In this document: positions 36,503-45,592 of the stretch, one piece after another
How the letters are laid out: each line of letters starts with the position of its first letter
Numbering within the stretch: the stretch's first letter is position 1
NCBI GenBank assembly: GCA_016720655.1
Contig: JADKKE010000004.1
Location: 186,001-250,000 of the forward strand
Direction of reading: 5' to 3'
Length of the DNA: 64,000 nucleotides
From: Bacteroidota bacterium
GTDB taxonomy: Bacteria; Bacteroidota; Bacteroidia; AKYH767-A; 2013-40CM-41-45
Notes under the pieces: model-generated
The model's database searches: none
Seen by the model: only the letters and a program-made list of their open reading frames with translations
What the model was told of the DNA's origin: nothing
Made by a program: the position numbers and the translations under genes

Positions 36503-36985
36503 TTATTGCTGCGCCAGCATAACGATGAAATTATTTCCATAAGACTTTGCACATTTAGGACAATATGGATAATAGAAATAAAGTTTCTTTATTTCCTTTC
36601 CTTTTGCTCTTACGTATGCTTGCATCTGTTCAACGAATTTTCCAATGTCGTTATAGGATCCCTCAAATACTTTTGTTAAAAAAGTTCCGGATATTTTTTC
36701 CATGTCTGCTTTAGGAACTTCTTTTTCAATTGCAAAATAAATTTCAGATCCCCATAGAGATTTTTCATCTGTCAGTACAAGTTGGTCTGCAGGTTTTGCC
36801 CCGGCATGTTCAATTTTTTCCATACTTCTTTCCATCACTTTTCCGAAATTCAGTGGAATGTGAAAAATGCTCGTGACATGGTCTTTCAGGAATAATTTGT
36901 CTTTAAAGACGATTTCTTTCTCCTGCCAGAGTTCAGGATTAAATTTTGGGCAACATCCTATTTCGAAATTTTCTTCAGTTTTCAT
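36503..36985 (-). CDS. Uncharacterised Cys-motif protein
   Basis: 160 residues with no signal peptide. Landmarks are IGCCPKFNPELWQEKEIVFKD, LFLKDHVTSIFHIPLNFGKVM, GTFLTKVFEGSYNDIGKFVEQM and YFYYPYCPKCAKSYGNNFIVMLAQ. It belongs to a widespread family often just labelled hydrolase without biochemical proof. The CC and CPKC motifs could bind a metal, and the alternating strand/helix pattern recalls GyrI-like effector domains. It stands alone between the protease and LysE genes. Confidence 0.6.
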   Translation of the reverse strand: MKTEENFEIGCCPKFNPELWQEKEIVFKDKLFLKDHVTSIFHIPLNFGKVMERSMEKIEHAGAKPADQLVLTDEKSLWGSEIYFAIEKEVPKADMEKISGTFLTKVFEGSYNDIGKFVEQMQAYVRAKGKEIKKLYFYYPYCPKCAKSYGNNFIVMLAQQ

Positions 36986-37144
36986 GGCCTTCGGTTTAAT
37001 ATCCCAAAGTTAAATCAAGCAGTTACTCGAAAATATGACGAATGACCTGTATGAAAACAGGTTTGTTTGCTTTTATGCAGGTTTAATCAATGCTTTTTGT
37101 CATGAAATTTCAAAAAAATTAAATCGGATTTCAGGTGTTCAAGT

Positions 37145-37750
37145 TCAAATAACCTTCCAAATCATATGCACTCCAAATCCAATGAGAGCGGATCCAATAA
37201 TCCTGTTTACCCAAAGGATCACATTTGCTTTTAGAAGATTTTTTATGCGATGTGAAACAAAAGATTTTAATAAATCAGTTCCAAAAACGGTGAGCAGAAC
37301 CGAAGTGAAAAATGCAGTTTCATTTGCCCTGGAATATTCTTTCAGGCTCACCATACTTATTACACTTAGCCAGAACAGCAAAACGGCAGGGTTGAAAATG
37401 TTCAGCAAGAAACCTTGCAGCATAAATTTGGCATGAACCGTTTTCTTATCATCGTCAACTTCTTTCACCTTTGTTTTCTTGATGAAATTTACAATACCAA
37501 ACCCAATCAGGAGTGAACCTCCAACCCAACCCATGACTGATTTGTTTTGTTCCATCAGGTTGAGCTGAGCTGCGAAGAAATAACAAACAGCAATGACTGT
37601 AGCATCGCTAATCAAAACCCCGATTGCCAGATGAACACCTGCTTTAAAACCTTCATGCAAACTGGTCTGTAACAAAGCAAAAAAAACCGGACCAAGCATG
37701 ACTGCCAACAGGAGGCCAAACGTGAATCCGCTGACAATTGGTTCGAGCAT
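37145..37750 (-). CDS. LysE/RhtB-family amino-acid exporter
   Basis: 201 residues with six hydrophobic helices. The family opening FTFGLLLAVMLGPVFFALLQTSLHEGFKAGVHLAIGVLISD is clear (GP near residue 20, then the G-hh-hGD-like segment). Loop KKTKVKEVDDDKK divides two halves, and NIFNPAVLLFWLSV holds the conserved NP. It would export amino acids or similar metabolites across the inner membrane. Downstream of the GH3-like gene on the same strand. Confidence 0.88.
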   Translation of the reverse strand: MLEPIVSGFTFGLLLAVMLGPVFFALLQTSLHEGFKAGVHLAIGVLISDATVIAVCYFFAAQLNLMEQNKSVMGWVGGSLLIGFGIVNFIKKTKVKEVDDDKKTVHAKFMLQGFLLNIFNPAVLLFWLSVISMVSLKEYSRANETAFFTSVLLTVFGTDLLKSFVSHRIKNLLKANVILWVNRIIGSALIGFGVHMIWKVI

Positions 37751-37835
37751 TTTTATTTTGGTTTCGCGTTATTCGTTGCGAATTATTTATTCGATTTTTG
37801 AAATGGATAAAAACCTGAAAAGATCAATTGCCCGT

Positions 37836-37884
37836 ATACCTGGTACTTAATACCTAATACCTAATACCTAATACCTAATACCTT
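37836..37884 (-). repeat. Heptad array TAGGTAT x7
   Basis: On the plus strand five perfect TAATACC units (37848-37882); on the minus strand TAGGTAT x4, then TAAGTAC and CAGGTAT. It starts about a dozen bases after the GH3-like stop codon. No facing partner array is seen in this gap. Confidence 0.86.
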
Positions 37885-37895
37885 TTCCCAATAAC

Positions 37896-39416
37896 TCACT
37901 TCGAAATATATTCCTTCCATTCCGCCAACTGAGCAGCTTTCAAAACCCGGGGAAATTTATTTTGTCCGCCCAGCCTTCCGTTTGTGCTCATATAATCATA
38001 GAATTTTGCAGCGGGAACTGTGTCGATGATCACTTCTTTCAATGCGGAGATCCGTTCAATTGCGTAATCATCATTCAGTTCTTTCAATTTTTTGTCGAGT
38101 AATTCTTTTGCTTTTGTACGATCAAGGTTTCCGTTTACTCCGAGAAACCAATGATGTGCAAACGAACCTTCGTATGGAATTCCGGCTACTGCATATTCCG
38201 GAATTTCAACATTCAGTTCTTGTGCAATGTATTCCACTGCTTTGTTCATATTGTCGACACTGAGGTGCTCGCCAACAAGACTTAAGAAATGTTTTGTGCG
38301 TCCGCTGATTATAATTTCACAGTTTTCTTTGCTTACAAAACGAACGACGTCACCGATCATGTATCTCCATGCTCCGGCACATGTGCTGATTAAAATTGCA
38401 TAGTCAACTCCTTCTTTGATTTCATTCACCAGCAGCGTTTGCGGATTGGCAACAATATCTCCGTTGGCGTCAAAATTTTCATCATTGAATGGAACAAACT
38501 CATAAAATAAGCCATTGTTCAAAATCAATTTCATGTAACGAACGTTCGGTTCCGATTGGAAAGCAATAAATCCTTCCGAAGCCGGATACATTTCAATAAA
38601 ATGAACCGGTTTTGAAAAAAAGCGTTCGAAGCTTTTCCGATAGGGTTCAAATGAAACTCCTCCATGTGCCACAACCTGAAGGTTTGGCCAGATTTCATGG
38701 ATGCTCTTTAGTTTGTAACGTTCAATTACTTTTTCCATAAGCAATTGCACCCAGGAAGGAACACCTGTGATAATTCCGATGTCCCATTTCTCGGCTTGCT
38801 TTGTGATTTCTTCTAACTTAATATTCCAATCCTTTTCCTTGGATATTTTTTTCCCCGGCTTGTAATAACGCTGAAACCAGATTGGAACTCGTCGTGCCGA
38901 TATCCCACTTACATCTCCTTCGTAATAGCCGCCATGTCGGTTCAATTGAGTGGATCCACCCAGCCAGAGAATTCCTTTTTCGAAAAATGATGCAGGCAAA
39001 TCGTATTTGCTCAATGTAATGATCTGGCGAATACTTGCTTTGCGCAAGGCCTTCACCATATCATTGGTTACCGGAATGTGTTTGCTTGCAGATTCCGATG
39101 TTCCTGAACTCAGTGCAAAATAATTGACATGACCCGGCCAACAAACATTTTCTTCTTCAGCCAAACAACGGTGCCACCAGTTCTGGAAAATAGAATTATA
39201 GTTGAATACAGGAACGTCTTGTTGGAATGCGCGCACAAAATTTCGTGAGTCCAGCATTTTTTCAAATCCGTAATGCTTCCCAAAAGAAGTATCCTCTGCT
39301 TTCCGGAGTAGTTTCCGTAATTCTTTCCGTTGATGCTGGATCGGAGTATAATCCCGCAGTTTAACGCGGGTGCCGAGTTTCAATCCTTGCTTGATAAGTG
39401 CTCCGATCAGCGGCAT
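37896..39416 (-). CDS. GH3 auxin-responsive-promoter-family protein (acyl-adenylate-forming)
   Basis: 506 residues from the ATG at 39416 (MPLIGALIKQGLKLGTR). Family landmarks are FVRAFQQDVPVFNY, the ATP motif NYFALSSGTSESASKHIPVT, GGSTQLNRHGGYYEGDVSG, and the acyl-binding and hinge region MYPASEGFIAFQSEP, MIGDVVRF, GRTKHFLSLVGEHLS. Plant members join amino acids to jasmonate or auxin; bacterial members are uncharacterised but should adenylate a carboxylate and transfer it to an amine. Located between lysE-like and icd, same strand. Confidence 0.9.
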   Translation of the reverse strand: MPLIGALIKQGLKLGTRVKLRDYTPIQHQRKELRKLLRKAEDTSFGKHYGFEKMLDSRNFVRAFQQDVPVFNYNSIFQNWWHRCLAEEENVCWPGHVNYFALSSGTSESASKHIPVTNDMVKALRKASIRQIITLSKYDLPASFFEKGILWLGGSTQLNRHGGYYEGDVSGISARRVPIWFQRYYKPGKKISKEKDWNIKLEEITKQAEKWDIGIITGVPSWVQLLMEKVIERYKLKSIHEIWPNLQVVAHGGVSFEPYRKSFERFFSKPVHFIEMYPASEGFIAFQSEPNVRYMKLILNNGLFYEFVPFNDENFDANGDIVANPQTLLVNEIKEGVDYAILISTCAGAWRYMIGDVVRFVSKENCEIIISGRTKHFLSLVGEHLSVDNMNKAVEYIAQELNVEIPEYAVAGIPYEGSFAHHWFLGVNGNLDRTKAKELLDKKLKELNDDYAIERISALKEVIIDTVPAAKFYDYMSTNGRLGGQNKFPRVLKAAQLAEWKEYISK

Positions 39417-39526
39417 TTTGTTGATTTGAATTGACGCAAAATAAGGAAATTCAGTTAATGTGGAATCAATTTTGAACTTCAATTTGGAATGTTTTGAGTT
39501 CCGGAATCAAAGGTTTTGTGTGATTG

Positions 39527-39568
39527 TGAATTGTAAATGGTAAATGGTGAATGGTGAATGGTGAAGAG
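39527..39568 (+). repeat. Heptad array TGAATGG/TAAATGG x6
   Basis: TGAATTG, TAAATGG x2, TGAATGG x2, TGAAGAG; every unit begins with TGA or TAA. Upstream of the GH3-like start and facing the array at 39595-39664. Confidence 0.86.
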
Positions 39569-39594
39569 AGGAGTTCTCCGAAATTAAGAAAATC

Positions 39595-39664
39595 CACACT
39601 AAGCACTGACCACTAAGCACTGAACACTAAGAACTAACCACTAAGCACTAACCACTAAGCACTA
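39595..39664 (-). repeat. Heptad array TAGTGCT/TAGTGGT x10
   Basis: Longest clean array: on the minus strand TAGTGCT, TAGTGGT, TAGTGCT, TAGTGGT, TAGTTCT, TAGTGTT, CAGTGCT, TAGTGGT, CAGTGCT, TAGTGTG, with no register slip. It lies just after the icd terminator. Confidence 0.92.
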
Positions 39665-39671
39665 ACCGACA

Positions 39672-39703
39672 AAAAAAAGCCCCGCAATAGCAGGGCTTTG
39701 TCG
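39672..39703 (-). terminator. Terminator of icd
   Basis: On the minus strand AAAGCCCTGC-TATT-GCGGGGCTTT is followed by T's; immediately downstream of the icd stop. Confidence 0.9.
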
Positions 39704-39721
39704 ATATTGGACAGAATCAAA

Positions 39722-41050
39722 TTACATATTGTTAATCAGTTCGTCTCCAAACTCAGAACATTTAAGCAAGGTGGCACCCTGCATTTGGCGTTCAAAGTCA
39801 TAGGTGACACGTTTTTTAGCAATACTCTTTTCCATACTCTTGTAGATGAGGTTGGCAGCTTCGATCCAACCAAGATGTTCCAGCATCATTGCTCCGGAAA
39901 GAATAACTGATCCCGGGTTTACTTTGTCTAGATCGGCATATTTTGGTGCAGTACCATGTGTTGCTTCGAAGATAGCGTGACCTGTAACGTAATTTATGTT
40001 TGCACCGGGAGCAATCCCGATTCCGCCGACTTGCGCGGCAAGGGCATCGCTCAGGTAATCTCCATTCAAATTGAGAGTTGCAATAACATCAAAATCTTCA
40101 GGTCGGGTAAGCACTTGTTGAAGAGTGATATCTGCGATGGAATCTTTTACCAAAATTTTTCCGGAAGCAAGAGCTGCTTTTTGTTCTTCATTCGCAGCAG
40201 CCTCTCCTTTTTCTTTTTTTGTTTTCTCCCATGTAGCCCAGGTATAGACCTTGTCACCATATTTTTGCTCAGCAACAGCATATCCCCAGTCACGGAAGGC
40301 TCCTTCTGTGTATTTCATGATATTGCCTTTGTGAACAATTGTCACTGATTTCTTTTTGTGAAGGATCGCAAAATCAATAGCAGAACTAATCAGTCGCTCT
40401 GACCCAATTTTAGAAACGGGCTTGATACCTATTCCGACAGCTACTGCCGAAGAGTCCGAAGAACCGGCAGCTTGTAAAAAACCTTTGCCTTTATCTTCAG
40501 TACCAAACCGGATTTTACTGAAATCTTTAGGGAATTCCTTAGCAATGAAGTCAAGTACTTTTTGAGCTTCAGGTGAACCTGCAACAAATTCAATTCCTGC
40601 ATAGATGTCTTCAGTGTTCTCACGGAAGATAACCATGTCGACTGCTCCCGGTTTTTTTACCGGAGAAGGTACACCTTCAAACCAGCGAACAGGACGCAGG
40701 CAAACGTACAAATCGAGAATCTGACGCAGAGCAACATTGAGTGAACGGATACCACCACCCACAGGAGTAGTTAGTGGTCCTTTGATGCCGACAAGATATT
40801 CTTTGAAAGCATCCAGAGTTTCATCCGGGAGCCAGCTGCCGTTTTGTTTGAATGATTTTTCTCCTGCAAGAACTTCCTTCCAGATAATTTTCTTTTTGCC
40901 GCCGAAAGCTTTTTCAACAGCAGCATCGAGAACACGAACGGATGCACGCCAGATATCAGGACCGGTACCGTCACCCTCAATAAACGGAATAATGGGTTGA
41001 TCAGGCACAGTGAGTTTACCACCGGACATTGTAATTTTATTTCCAGACAT
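39722..41050 (-). CDS. icd: NADP-dependent isocitrate dehydrogenase
   Basis: 442 residues, of the E. coli Icd type. Landmarks are IPFIEGDGTGPDIW, GIKGPLTTPVGGGIRSLNVALRQ with the isocitrate-binding Ser/Asn, RENTEDIYAGIEF, the Lys-containing HKGNIMKYTEGAFRDWGY, and the late cofactor loop ATHGTAPKYADLDKVNPGSVILSGAMML. It oxidises isocitrate to 2-oxoglutarate in the citric acid cycle. A strong terminator follows; a -7-like TAATTTCG lies in the leader. It feeds 2-oxoglutarate to gdhA nearby. Confidence 0.95.
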   Translation of the reverse strand: MSGNKITMSGGKLTVPDQPIIPFIEGDGTGPDIWRASVRVLDAAVEKAFGGKKKIIWKEVLAGEKSFKQNGSWLPDETLDAFKEYLVGIKGPLTTPVGGGIRSLNVALRQILDLYVCLRPVRWFEGVPSPVKKPGAVDMVIFRENTEDIYAGIEFVAGSPEAQKVLDFIAKEFPKDFSKIRFGTEDKGKGFLQAAGSSDSSAVAVGIGIKPVSKIGSERLISSAIDFAILHKKKSVTIVHKGNIMKYTEGAFRDWGYAVAEQKYGDKVYTWATWEKTKKEKGEAAANEEQKAALASGKILVKDSIADITLQQVLTRPEDFDVIATLNLNGDYLSDALAAQVGGIGIAPGANINYVTGHAIFEATHGTAPKYADLDKVNPGSVILSGAMMLEHLGWIEAANLIYKSMEKSIAKKRVTYDFERQMQGATLLKCSEFGDELINNM

Positions 41051-41200
41051 AATATTTGATTGGTTAAAATTGGAGGGCGAAATTAAACATTTCGAAGGAT
41101 ACCTGAAACGTCAAAGGTCATAGGAATTGGTTTCTGCAATTCAAAATCAGGAAAGGGTGCTCTGTCTGAAGGTAAATTCATTTTGTTTCCTGAGGAATCT

Positions 41201-41208
41201 TATTTTTG
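41201..41208 (+). promoter_or_regulatory. -7 box of ribF
   Basis: TATTTTTG, 20 bases before the TTG start at 41228, with TTTG at 41182-41185 giving a short 15-base spacer. Its position supports the 41228 start over any start upstream. Confidence 0.45.
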
Positions 41209-41227
41209 TTGCCTGATTTTAGCCCCA

Positions 41228-42154
41228 TTGAAAGTATATTCCTCAGTTGACGAATTTCCCGGACTCCCGAATGCAGTGGTTACCATAGGCACATTTGATG
41301 GTGTCCATGCCGGTCATTGTAAGATCATTCAACGATTGAATGAGGTAGCGAAAGAAACAGGAGGAGAAACATTGTTACTTACTTTTTTTCCTCATCCCAG
41401 GATGGTCCTTCAGCCGGATGATAGTGATTTAAAGCTTATTACAACAATGGAGGAGCGTAAACTGCTCCTCAAAAAAAATGGAATTGATCATCTGATTATC
41501 CAGCCTTTCAGTAAAGAGTTTTCAAGAATTTCCGCGACGGAATTTGTTCGGGATGTATTATTGGGCAAAATGGGAATGAAAACCCTCGTTATCGGGTACG
41601 ATCATCATTTTGGTAGAAACAGGGAGGGGTCTTACAAAGAGCTGGAAGAAATGGCAACGATGTATGGATTTCGTCTCGAAGAAATTTCAAAGCAGGTTAT
41701 CGATGAAGTAGATGTAAGTTCCACGAAAATCAGGAAAGCGTTGTTGGTGGGAGATGTGGAAGCTGCAAATAAATTGCTTGGACATGATTTTACATTGCAA
41801 GGGGAAGTTGTGAAAGGCGACAGAATTGGTACTTTACTTGGATTTCCTACAGCCAATATCAAAATCCAGGAAAGCTATAAACTCATCCCGGATGATGGTA
41901 TTTATGCTGCTATGGTGGAAGTTGACCAAGTGCTTTACAAAGGAATGCTCTACCTCGGCACCAGACCTACTGTGGATGGGAAAAAGCATACATCAGAAGT
42001 AAATATCCTCGATTTTGATCAGGATATTTATGGCAAAACCATTACTGTGTTCCTCAAAACCCGCATTCGCGGAGACATGCATTTTGATAATTTGGAACAA
42101 TTAAAAGAAAAGATGAAGGAAGACCTAAAGAATGCAACAAAATTGCTTTCCTGA
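41228..42154 (+). CDS. ribF: Bifunctional riboflavin kinase / FAD synthetase
   Basis: 308 residues from the TTG at 41228, which matches the usual family start (KVYSSVDEF). FAD synthetase half: VVTIGTFDGVHAGH and the VDVSSTKIRKALLVGD loop. Riboflavin kinase half: RIGTLLGFPTANIKI, YAAMVEV...GTRPTVDG and VNILDFDQDIYGK. It makes FMN and FAD from riboflavin. Divergent from icd; an LRR protein gene follows 27 bases downstream. Confidence 0.94.
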   Translation: MKVYSSVDEFPGLPNAVVTIGTFDGVHAGHCKIIQRLNEVAKETGGETLLLTFFPHPRMVLQPDDSDLKLITTMEERKLLLKKNGIDHLIIQPFSKEFSRISATEFVRDVLLGKMGMKTLVIGYDHHFGRNREGSYKELEEMATMYGFRLEEISKQVIDEVDVSSTKIRKALLVGDVEAANKLLGHDFTLQGEVVKGDRIGTLLGFPTANIKIQESYKLIPDDGIYAAMVEVDQVLYKGMLYLGTRPTVDGKKHTSEVNILDFDQDIYGKTITVFLKTRIRGDMHFDNLEQLKEKMKEDLKNATKLLS

Positions 42155-42181
42155 CGTTTTTCTATTCAAAATCTGCACACA

Positions 42182-42793
42182 TTGTTTTCTCCTAAAAGTG
42201 CTTTTCCCGGCTTGTTTTGCTTTTTCCTGTTCGTATTCTCTGCGTCAGGTCAGGAGGGAAATGTTGTTTTAAGAGATTCCAACTATATTTTCCGGAGCCT
42301 GAAGGAAGCAAAAGAATTCCCGGACCAGGTTTACAGGCTGAATCTGAGTAAATCCAGACTCGATACCTTTCCGACTGACATTCTCCTTTTTCATAATCTT
42401 CGTGAATTGGATCTCAGCAAAAACAGGCTTGATTCAATCCCAAATGAAATTGGACAATTGATAAATCTCCGTCGCTTAAATCTTGCAAACAATAAACTGG
42501 ATTCGCTACCGGATGGTATTGGCCAGCTTACCAATCTGATTTATCTGGGATTAAACAGGAATGTTCTCGAATCACTTCCTTCCACCATCGGGAATCTTCA
42601 AAACCTGGAAGTACTGGAACTCTGGGATAATGAACTTGCTGATGTTCCCGATGAAATCGGAAATCTCGGCAACCTGAAAACACTTGAATTGCGTGGAATA
42701 CTTTTTTCTGAAGAACAACAAGCACGCATTGATTCTCTTGTCGTTAAAACCGCCAAGATTTTTATGTCACCCAGCTGCGCGTGTAAGAATTAG
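42182..42793 (+). CDS. Secreted leucine-rich-repeat protein
   Basis: 203 residues from a TTG, as no ATG is in frame. A signal peptide (FPGLFCFFLFVFSASGQ) is followed by about five 23-residue LRRs: LRELDLSKNRLDSIPNEIGQ, LRRLNLANNKLDSLPDGIGQ, LIYLGLNRNVLESLPSTIGN, LEVLELWDNELADVPDEIGN and LKTLELRG. The repeats form a binding surface for protein partners. The C-terminus has SPSCACKN. The TAG stop codon is the first triplet of a heptad array. Confidence 0.85.
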   Translation: MFSPKSAFPGLFCFFLFVFSASGQEGNVVLRDSNYIFRSLKEAKEFPDQVYRLNLSKSRLDTFPTDILLFHNLRELDLSKNRLDSIPNEIGQLINLRRLNLANNKLDSLPDGIGQLTNLIYLGLNRNVLESLPSTIGNLQNLEVLELWDNELADVPDEIGNLGNLKTLELRGILFSEEQQARIDSLVVKTAKIFMSPSCACKN

Positions 42794-42825
42794 TTGTTAG
42801 TTGTTAGTTGTTAGTTGTTAGTGCG
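42791..42825 (+). repeat. Heptad array TAGTTGT x5, starting at the LRR-gene stop codon
   Basis: Four perfect TAGTTGT units and a final TAGTGCG; the first TAG is the stop codon. It faces the array at 42855-42902 in a convergent gap. Confidence 0.9.
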
Positions 42826-42854
42826 CGGCAGCTTTATTGCTAAACTATCAACAA

Positions 42855-42902
42855 GTTTCTATTTTCTATTTCTATTTTCTATTTTCTATTTTCTACTTTC
42901 TA
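42855..42902 (-). repeat. Heptad array TAGAAAA x7 (one 6-bp unit)
   Basis: On the minus strand TAGAAAG, TAGAAAA x3, TAGAAA, TAGAAAA, TAGAAAC. It starts eight bases after the TGA of the TonB-dependent receptor gene. Same unit class as the array at 1176-1203. Confidence 0.86.
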
Positions 42903-42909
42903 CTCCCAT

Positions 42910-45333
42910 TCACATCCTGATTTTCAACCCAAACATCACCGTTGTTCCGGCTTGTGGAAAATAATTGTTGAAGGTTGATTGAGTTCCGCCGTATATGTAG
43001 CTGTAGGTATAACCATTTGACACATAGGATTGGTTAAAGATGTTGTTGGCTGCAAAGGTAAATCCGATTTCTTGCTTTGCTTTTGTTTGAATTGAATATG
43101 AAATCCGGGCATCATTTACCATGTAGGCATCGATTATTCTATCTGCATTCATTGTGTTGTCAAGGAATTGTTTCCCTACATATTTTCCTGTAAATTCAAA
43201 TTCCAGTTTTTTTACCGGCATCCAGATAATGGATCCGGCAGAAATAAATTCCGGTGAAAAAGAAATTGTCGTGTTGTCGTAGCTGTTTTTTATCTGTGTA
43301 TAGTCATCGTAATTATCGATGAATTCTTCGAAATGATCGATTTTATTTTGACTTATTGTTGCATTCGCATACAGTTTTAGTTTGTCATTGATTGTCCAGG
43401 CTCCTTCAATTTCAACACCTTCGCGTACACTGTGTGAAACGTTCTGACGGGTGTATTCACCTACATCATTAATTTCTCCGGTTAGAATTAATTGATTAGA
43501 ATAGCTCATCTGATAAAAATTTGCTGCGAGGTAAAACTTCTTTCCGGTGTATCGATATCCTGCTTCGACATCCAACATAGATTCCGGTTTCGGACGGCTT
43601 TGTGGCGATGAATTTACATAGTCATCACGGATCGGTTCTTTGTTTGCGACAGCGGCAGAAAGAAAAATCTGTTGTTTTTCATTCAGCTTCCAGGACATTC
43701 CTCCTTTTGGATTGAAAAAACTCAAGGATATAATTTGAGGCAGATTTTTTCCGTCACGATTGTATCCGATGAATTCGTATGAAATATTTCTTGATTGAAG
43801 ATCTGCAAAAAGGTAAATTCCATTTTGTAGTGCATATGCGATTTTTAAAAACCCGGTGAACTCCTTTTTAATTGCATCATCAGAATAGTATTGTTGTTTG
43901 CCTTCCGGAATGGAAGCGTCTTTCGACCACAATACTTCTCCAAAATGTTTGCCATCATATTCATTGGCTGATAATCCAAGAATGAAATTCCATCCTGATT
44001 TTTCGTAGTGCAAATCAGCTTTGATTCCATAAAAATCATTGTCAAGCCAACGTCTCCGAATAAAATCAGATATACTTATCGTGTCCGTTATGGTGTATAC
44101 ATCGTTCAATCCATATTTTGAAAACGCATCTCCAACGCTGTATTCTTCATAATAGCCCTTGCCTTTTGTATAATGGAGAGCGGTGTTCATACTAAAGTAA
44201 GGGTTGATTGCAAGGGCATAAAGTAATTGATAGTAATCCTGCTGGTAATTGTCGGTCTGATTTTCGTAAAAAACTACATTGCCTGCCGCATCAATATGCA
44301 TTCCGGCAGGATTAAAAGTTCTGTTTGAAAAAAGTGAATCTTCCGGAACGCCATACCATGCCTGATACGTTTTTTCATTTCCTGACAACAGGAGTCCTCG
44401 CAAGGAACTGTTCTTCCCATAATAGCCTCCGGAAAGAAAAATGGAATGAAGATCGCTCCTGGCCCTGTCGATGTAGCCTGCCGAACTGATTTTTGATAAT
44501 CGTCCATCGATTGCAAATTTGTCTTTGATCAAACCGGTACCGAAAGACAATGTATTTTTCCAGGTATCAAATGAACCGAATGCGCTATTGACCTGAGCAA
44601 ATGCTTTTGCCTCAAGAGTGCCGGATTGAATATTCACACTTCCTCCAAAAGCACCGGCTCCATTTGTAGAAGTTCCGGCACCTCGTTGAACCTGTATGTT
44701 TTCTGAAGAAGAAGCCAGATCCGGAAGATCTACCCAATAGACCTGGTGAGACTCAGGATCATTTACAGGAACACCATTCAATGTGACATTTATTCGGCTG
44801 GCATCACTTCCCCGGATTCGCAATCCTGTATATCCAACACTGTTTCCTGCATCCGATGTTACGACAAGCGACGGGTTCATGTTTAGCAGAAAGGGAAGGT
44901 CCTGTCCGAGATTTCTTTTTTCCAACTCTTCTTTATTCGTGGTCGAAAATGCCAATCCACTACGTGTATCCATTCGCGTGGAAGTGATGGTGACTTCTTC
45001 CGAGAGGTAGTTTTTTATCCGCAAACGAATTGAAACTGCAGTGTCTGGGATGTGAACATGGATTGTATTTTTTTCAAATGAAATGTGTGTGAAACTAAGA
45101 TCTGCTTCTTTTAAATGAATATCAGAAAAATCAAATTGACCTTCTTCATTGCTTAACAGCCTGAAAAAAGTGCCTTCGATTTGAATGACAACACCCGGAA
45201 CCGGATTTCCATTTTCATCGTCCACAATTTTTCCACTCAGCATGTTTTGTGCATTCACTTCCTTCCGGATAAAAAAGAATACGAGTAATAGCAAAAACCG
45301 GCAACAACCGTTTGCATTCAAATACAATTTCAT
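42910..45333 (-). CDS. TonB-dependent receptor, probably for thiamin
   Basis: 807 residues from the ATG at 45333. Signal peptide (CCRFLLLLVFFFIRKEVNAQ), a carboxypeptidase-like domain (SGKIVDDENGNPVPGVVIQIEG), a plug domain (NLGQDLPFLLNMNPSLVVTSDAGNSVGYTGLRIRGSD...VQRGAGTSTNGAGAFGGSVNI) and a 22-strand barrel ending in TVMFGLKIRM. A TPP riboswitch lies in its leader, so by known Bacteroidota systems it should carry thiamin or a precursor across the outer membrane with TonB-ExbBD energy. Confidence 0.93.
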   Translation of the reverse strand: MKLYLNANGCCRFLLLLVFFFIRKEVNAQNMLSGKIVDDENGNPVPGVVIQIEGTFFRLLSNEEGQFDFSDIHLKEADLSFTHISFEKNTIHVHIPDTAVSIRLRIKNYLSEEVTITSTRMDTRSGLAFSTTNKEELEKRNLGQDLPFLLNMNPSLVVTSDAGNSVGYTGLRIRGSDASRINVTLNGVPVNDPESHQVYWVDLPDLASSSENIQVQRGAGTSTNGAGAFGGSVNIQSGTLEAKAFAQVNSAFGSFDTWKNTLSFGTGLIKDKFAIDGRLSKISSAGYIDRARSDLHSIFLSGGYYGKNSSLRGLLLSGNEKTYQAWYGVPEDSLFSNRTFNPAGMHIDAAGNVVFYENQTDNYQQDYYQLLYALAINPYFSMNTALHYTKGKGYYEEYSVGDAFSKYGLNDVYTITDTISISDFIRRRWLDNDFYGIKADLHYEKSGWNFILGLSANEYDGKHFGEVLWSKDASIPEGKQQYYSDDAIKKEFTGFLKIAYALQNGIYLFADLQSRNISYEFIGYNRDGKNLPQIISLSFFNPKGGMSWKLNEKQQIFLSAAVANKEPIRDDYVNSSPQSRPKPESMLDVEAGYRYTGKKFYLAANFYQMSYSNQLILTGEINDVGEYTRQNVSHSVREGVEIEGAWTINDKLKLYANATISQNKIDHFEEFIDNYDDYTQIKNSYDNTTISFSPEFISAGSIIWMPVKKLEFEFTGKYVGKQFLDNTMNADRIIDAYMVNDARISYSIQTKAKQEIGFTFAANNIFNQSYVSNGYTYSYIYGGTQSTFNNYFPQAGTTVMFGLKIRM

Positions 45334-45396
45334 TGAATTCAGATTAAGGATGAACAATGCACGCACCCTGGAGTGTGAACGTGCTTATATTCTTTA

Positions 45397-45474
45397 CCTC
45401 GTTCCCTTCGCAGGCATTACCCTGAACAGGTTCGATGGGTATAATCTCAGCCCCGTAGTTCAGGAGCACCCCAG
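45397..45474 (-). ncRNA. TPP riboswitch (THI element)
   Basis: On the minus strand the conserved core is complete: GGGGTGCTCC, then GGGGCTGAGATTATACCC, GAACCTGTTCAGGGTAATGC and GCGAAGGGAACG. It lies 64 bases upstream of the TonB-receptor ATG. Between them GCACG and CGTGC can pair, but no T-run follows, so control is more likely at translation than by termination. Confidence 0.95.
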
Positions 45475-45592
45475 TTTAATATATGCAAAAGTATGAAAAA
45501 TTTAATGCGGGCGATTTTTAATAAAATACCCAGAAGTTACCTTGATTTTTCCGGTATTTAATTAACTTGTGCATCCTAAGCGGCAGTATTTT

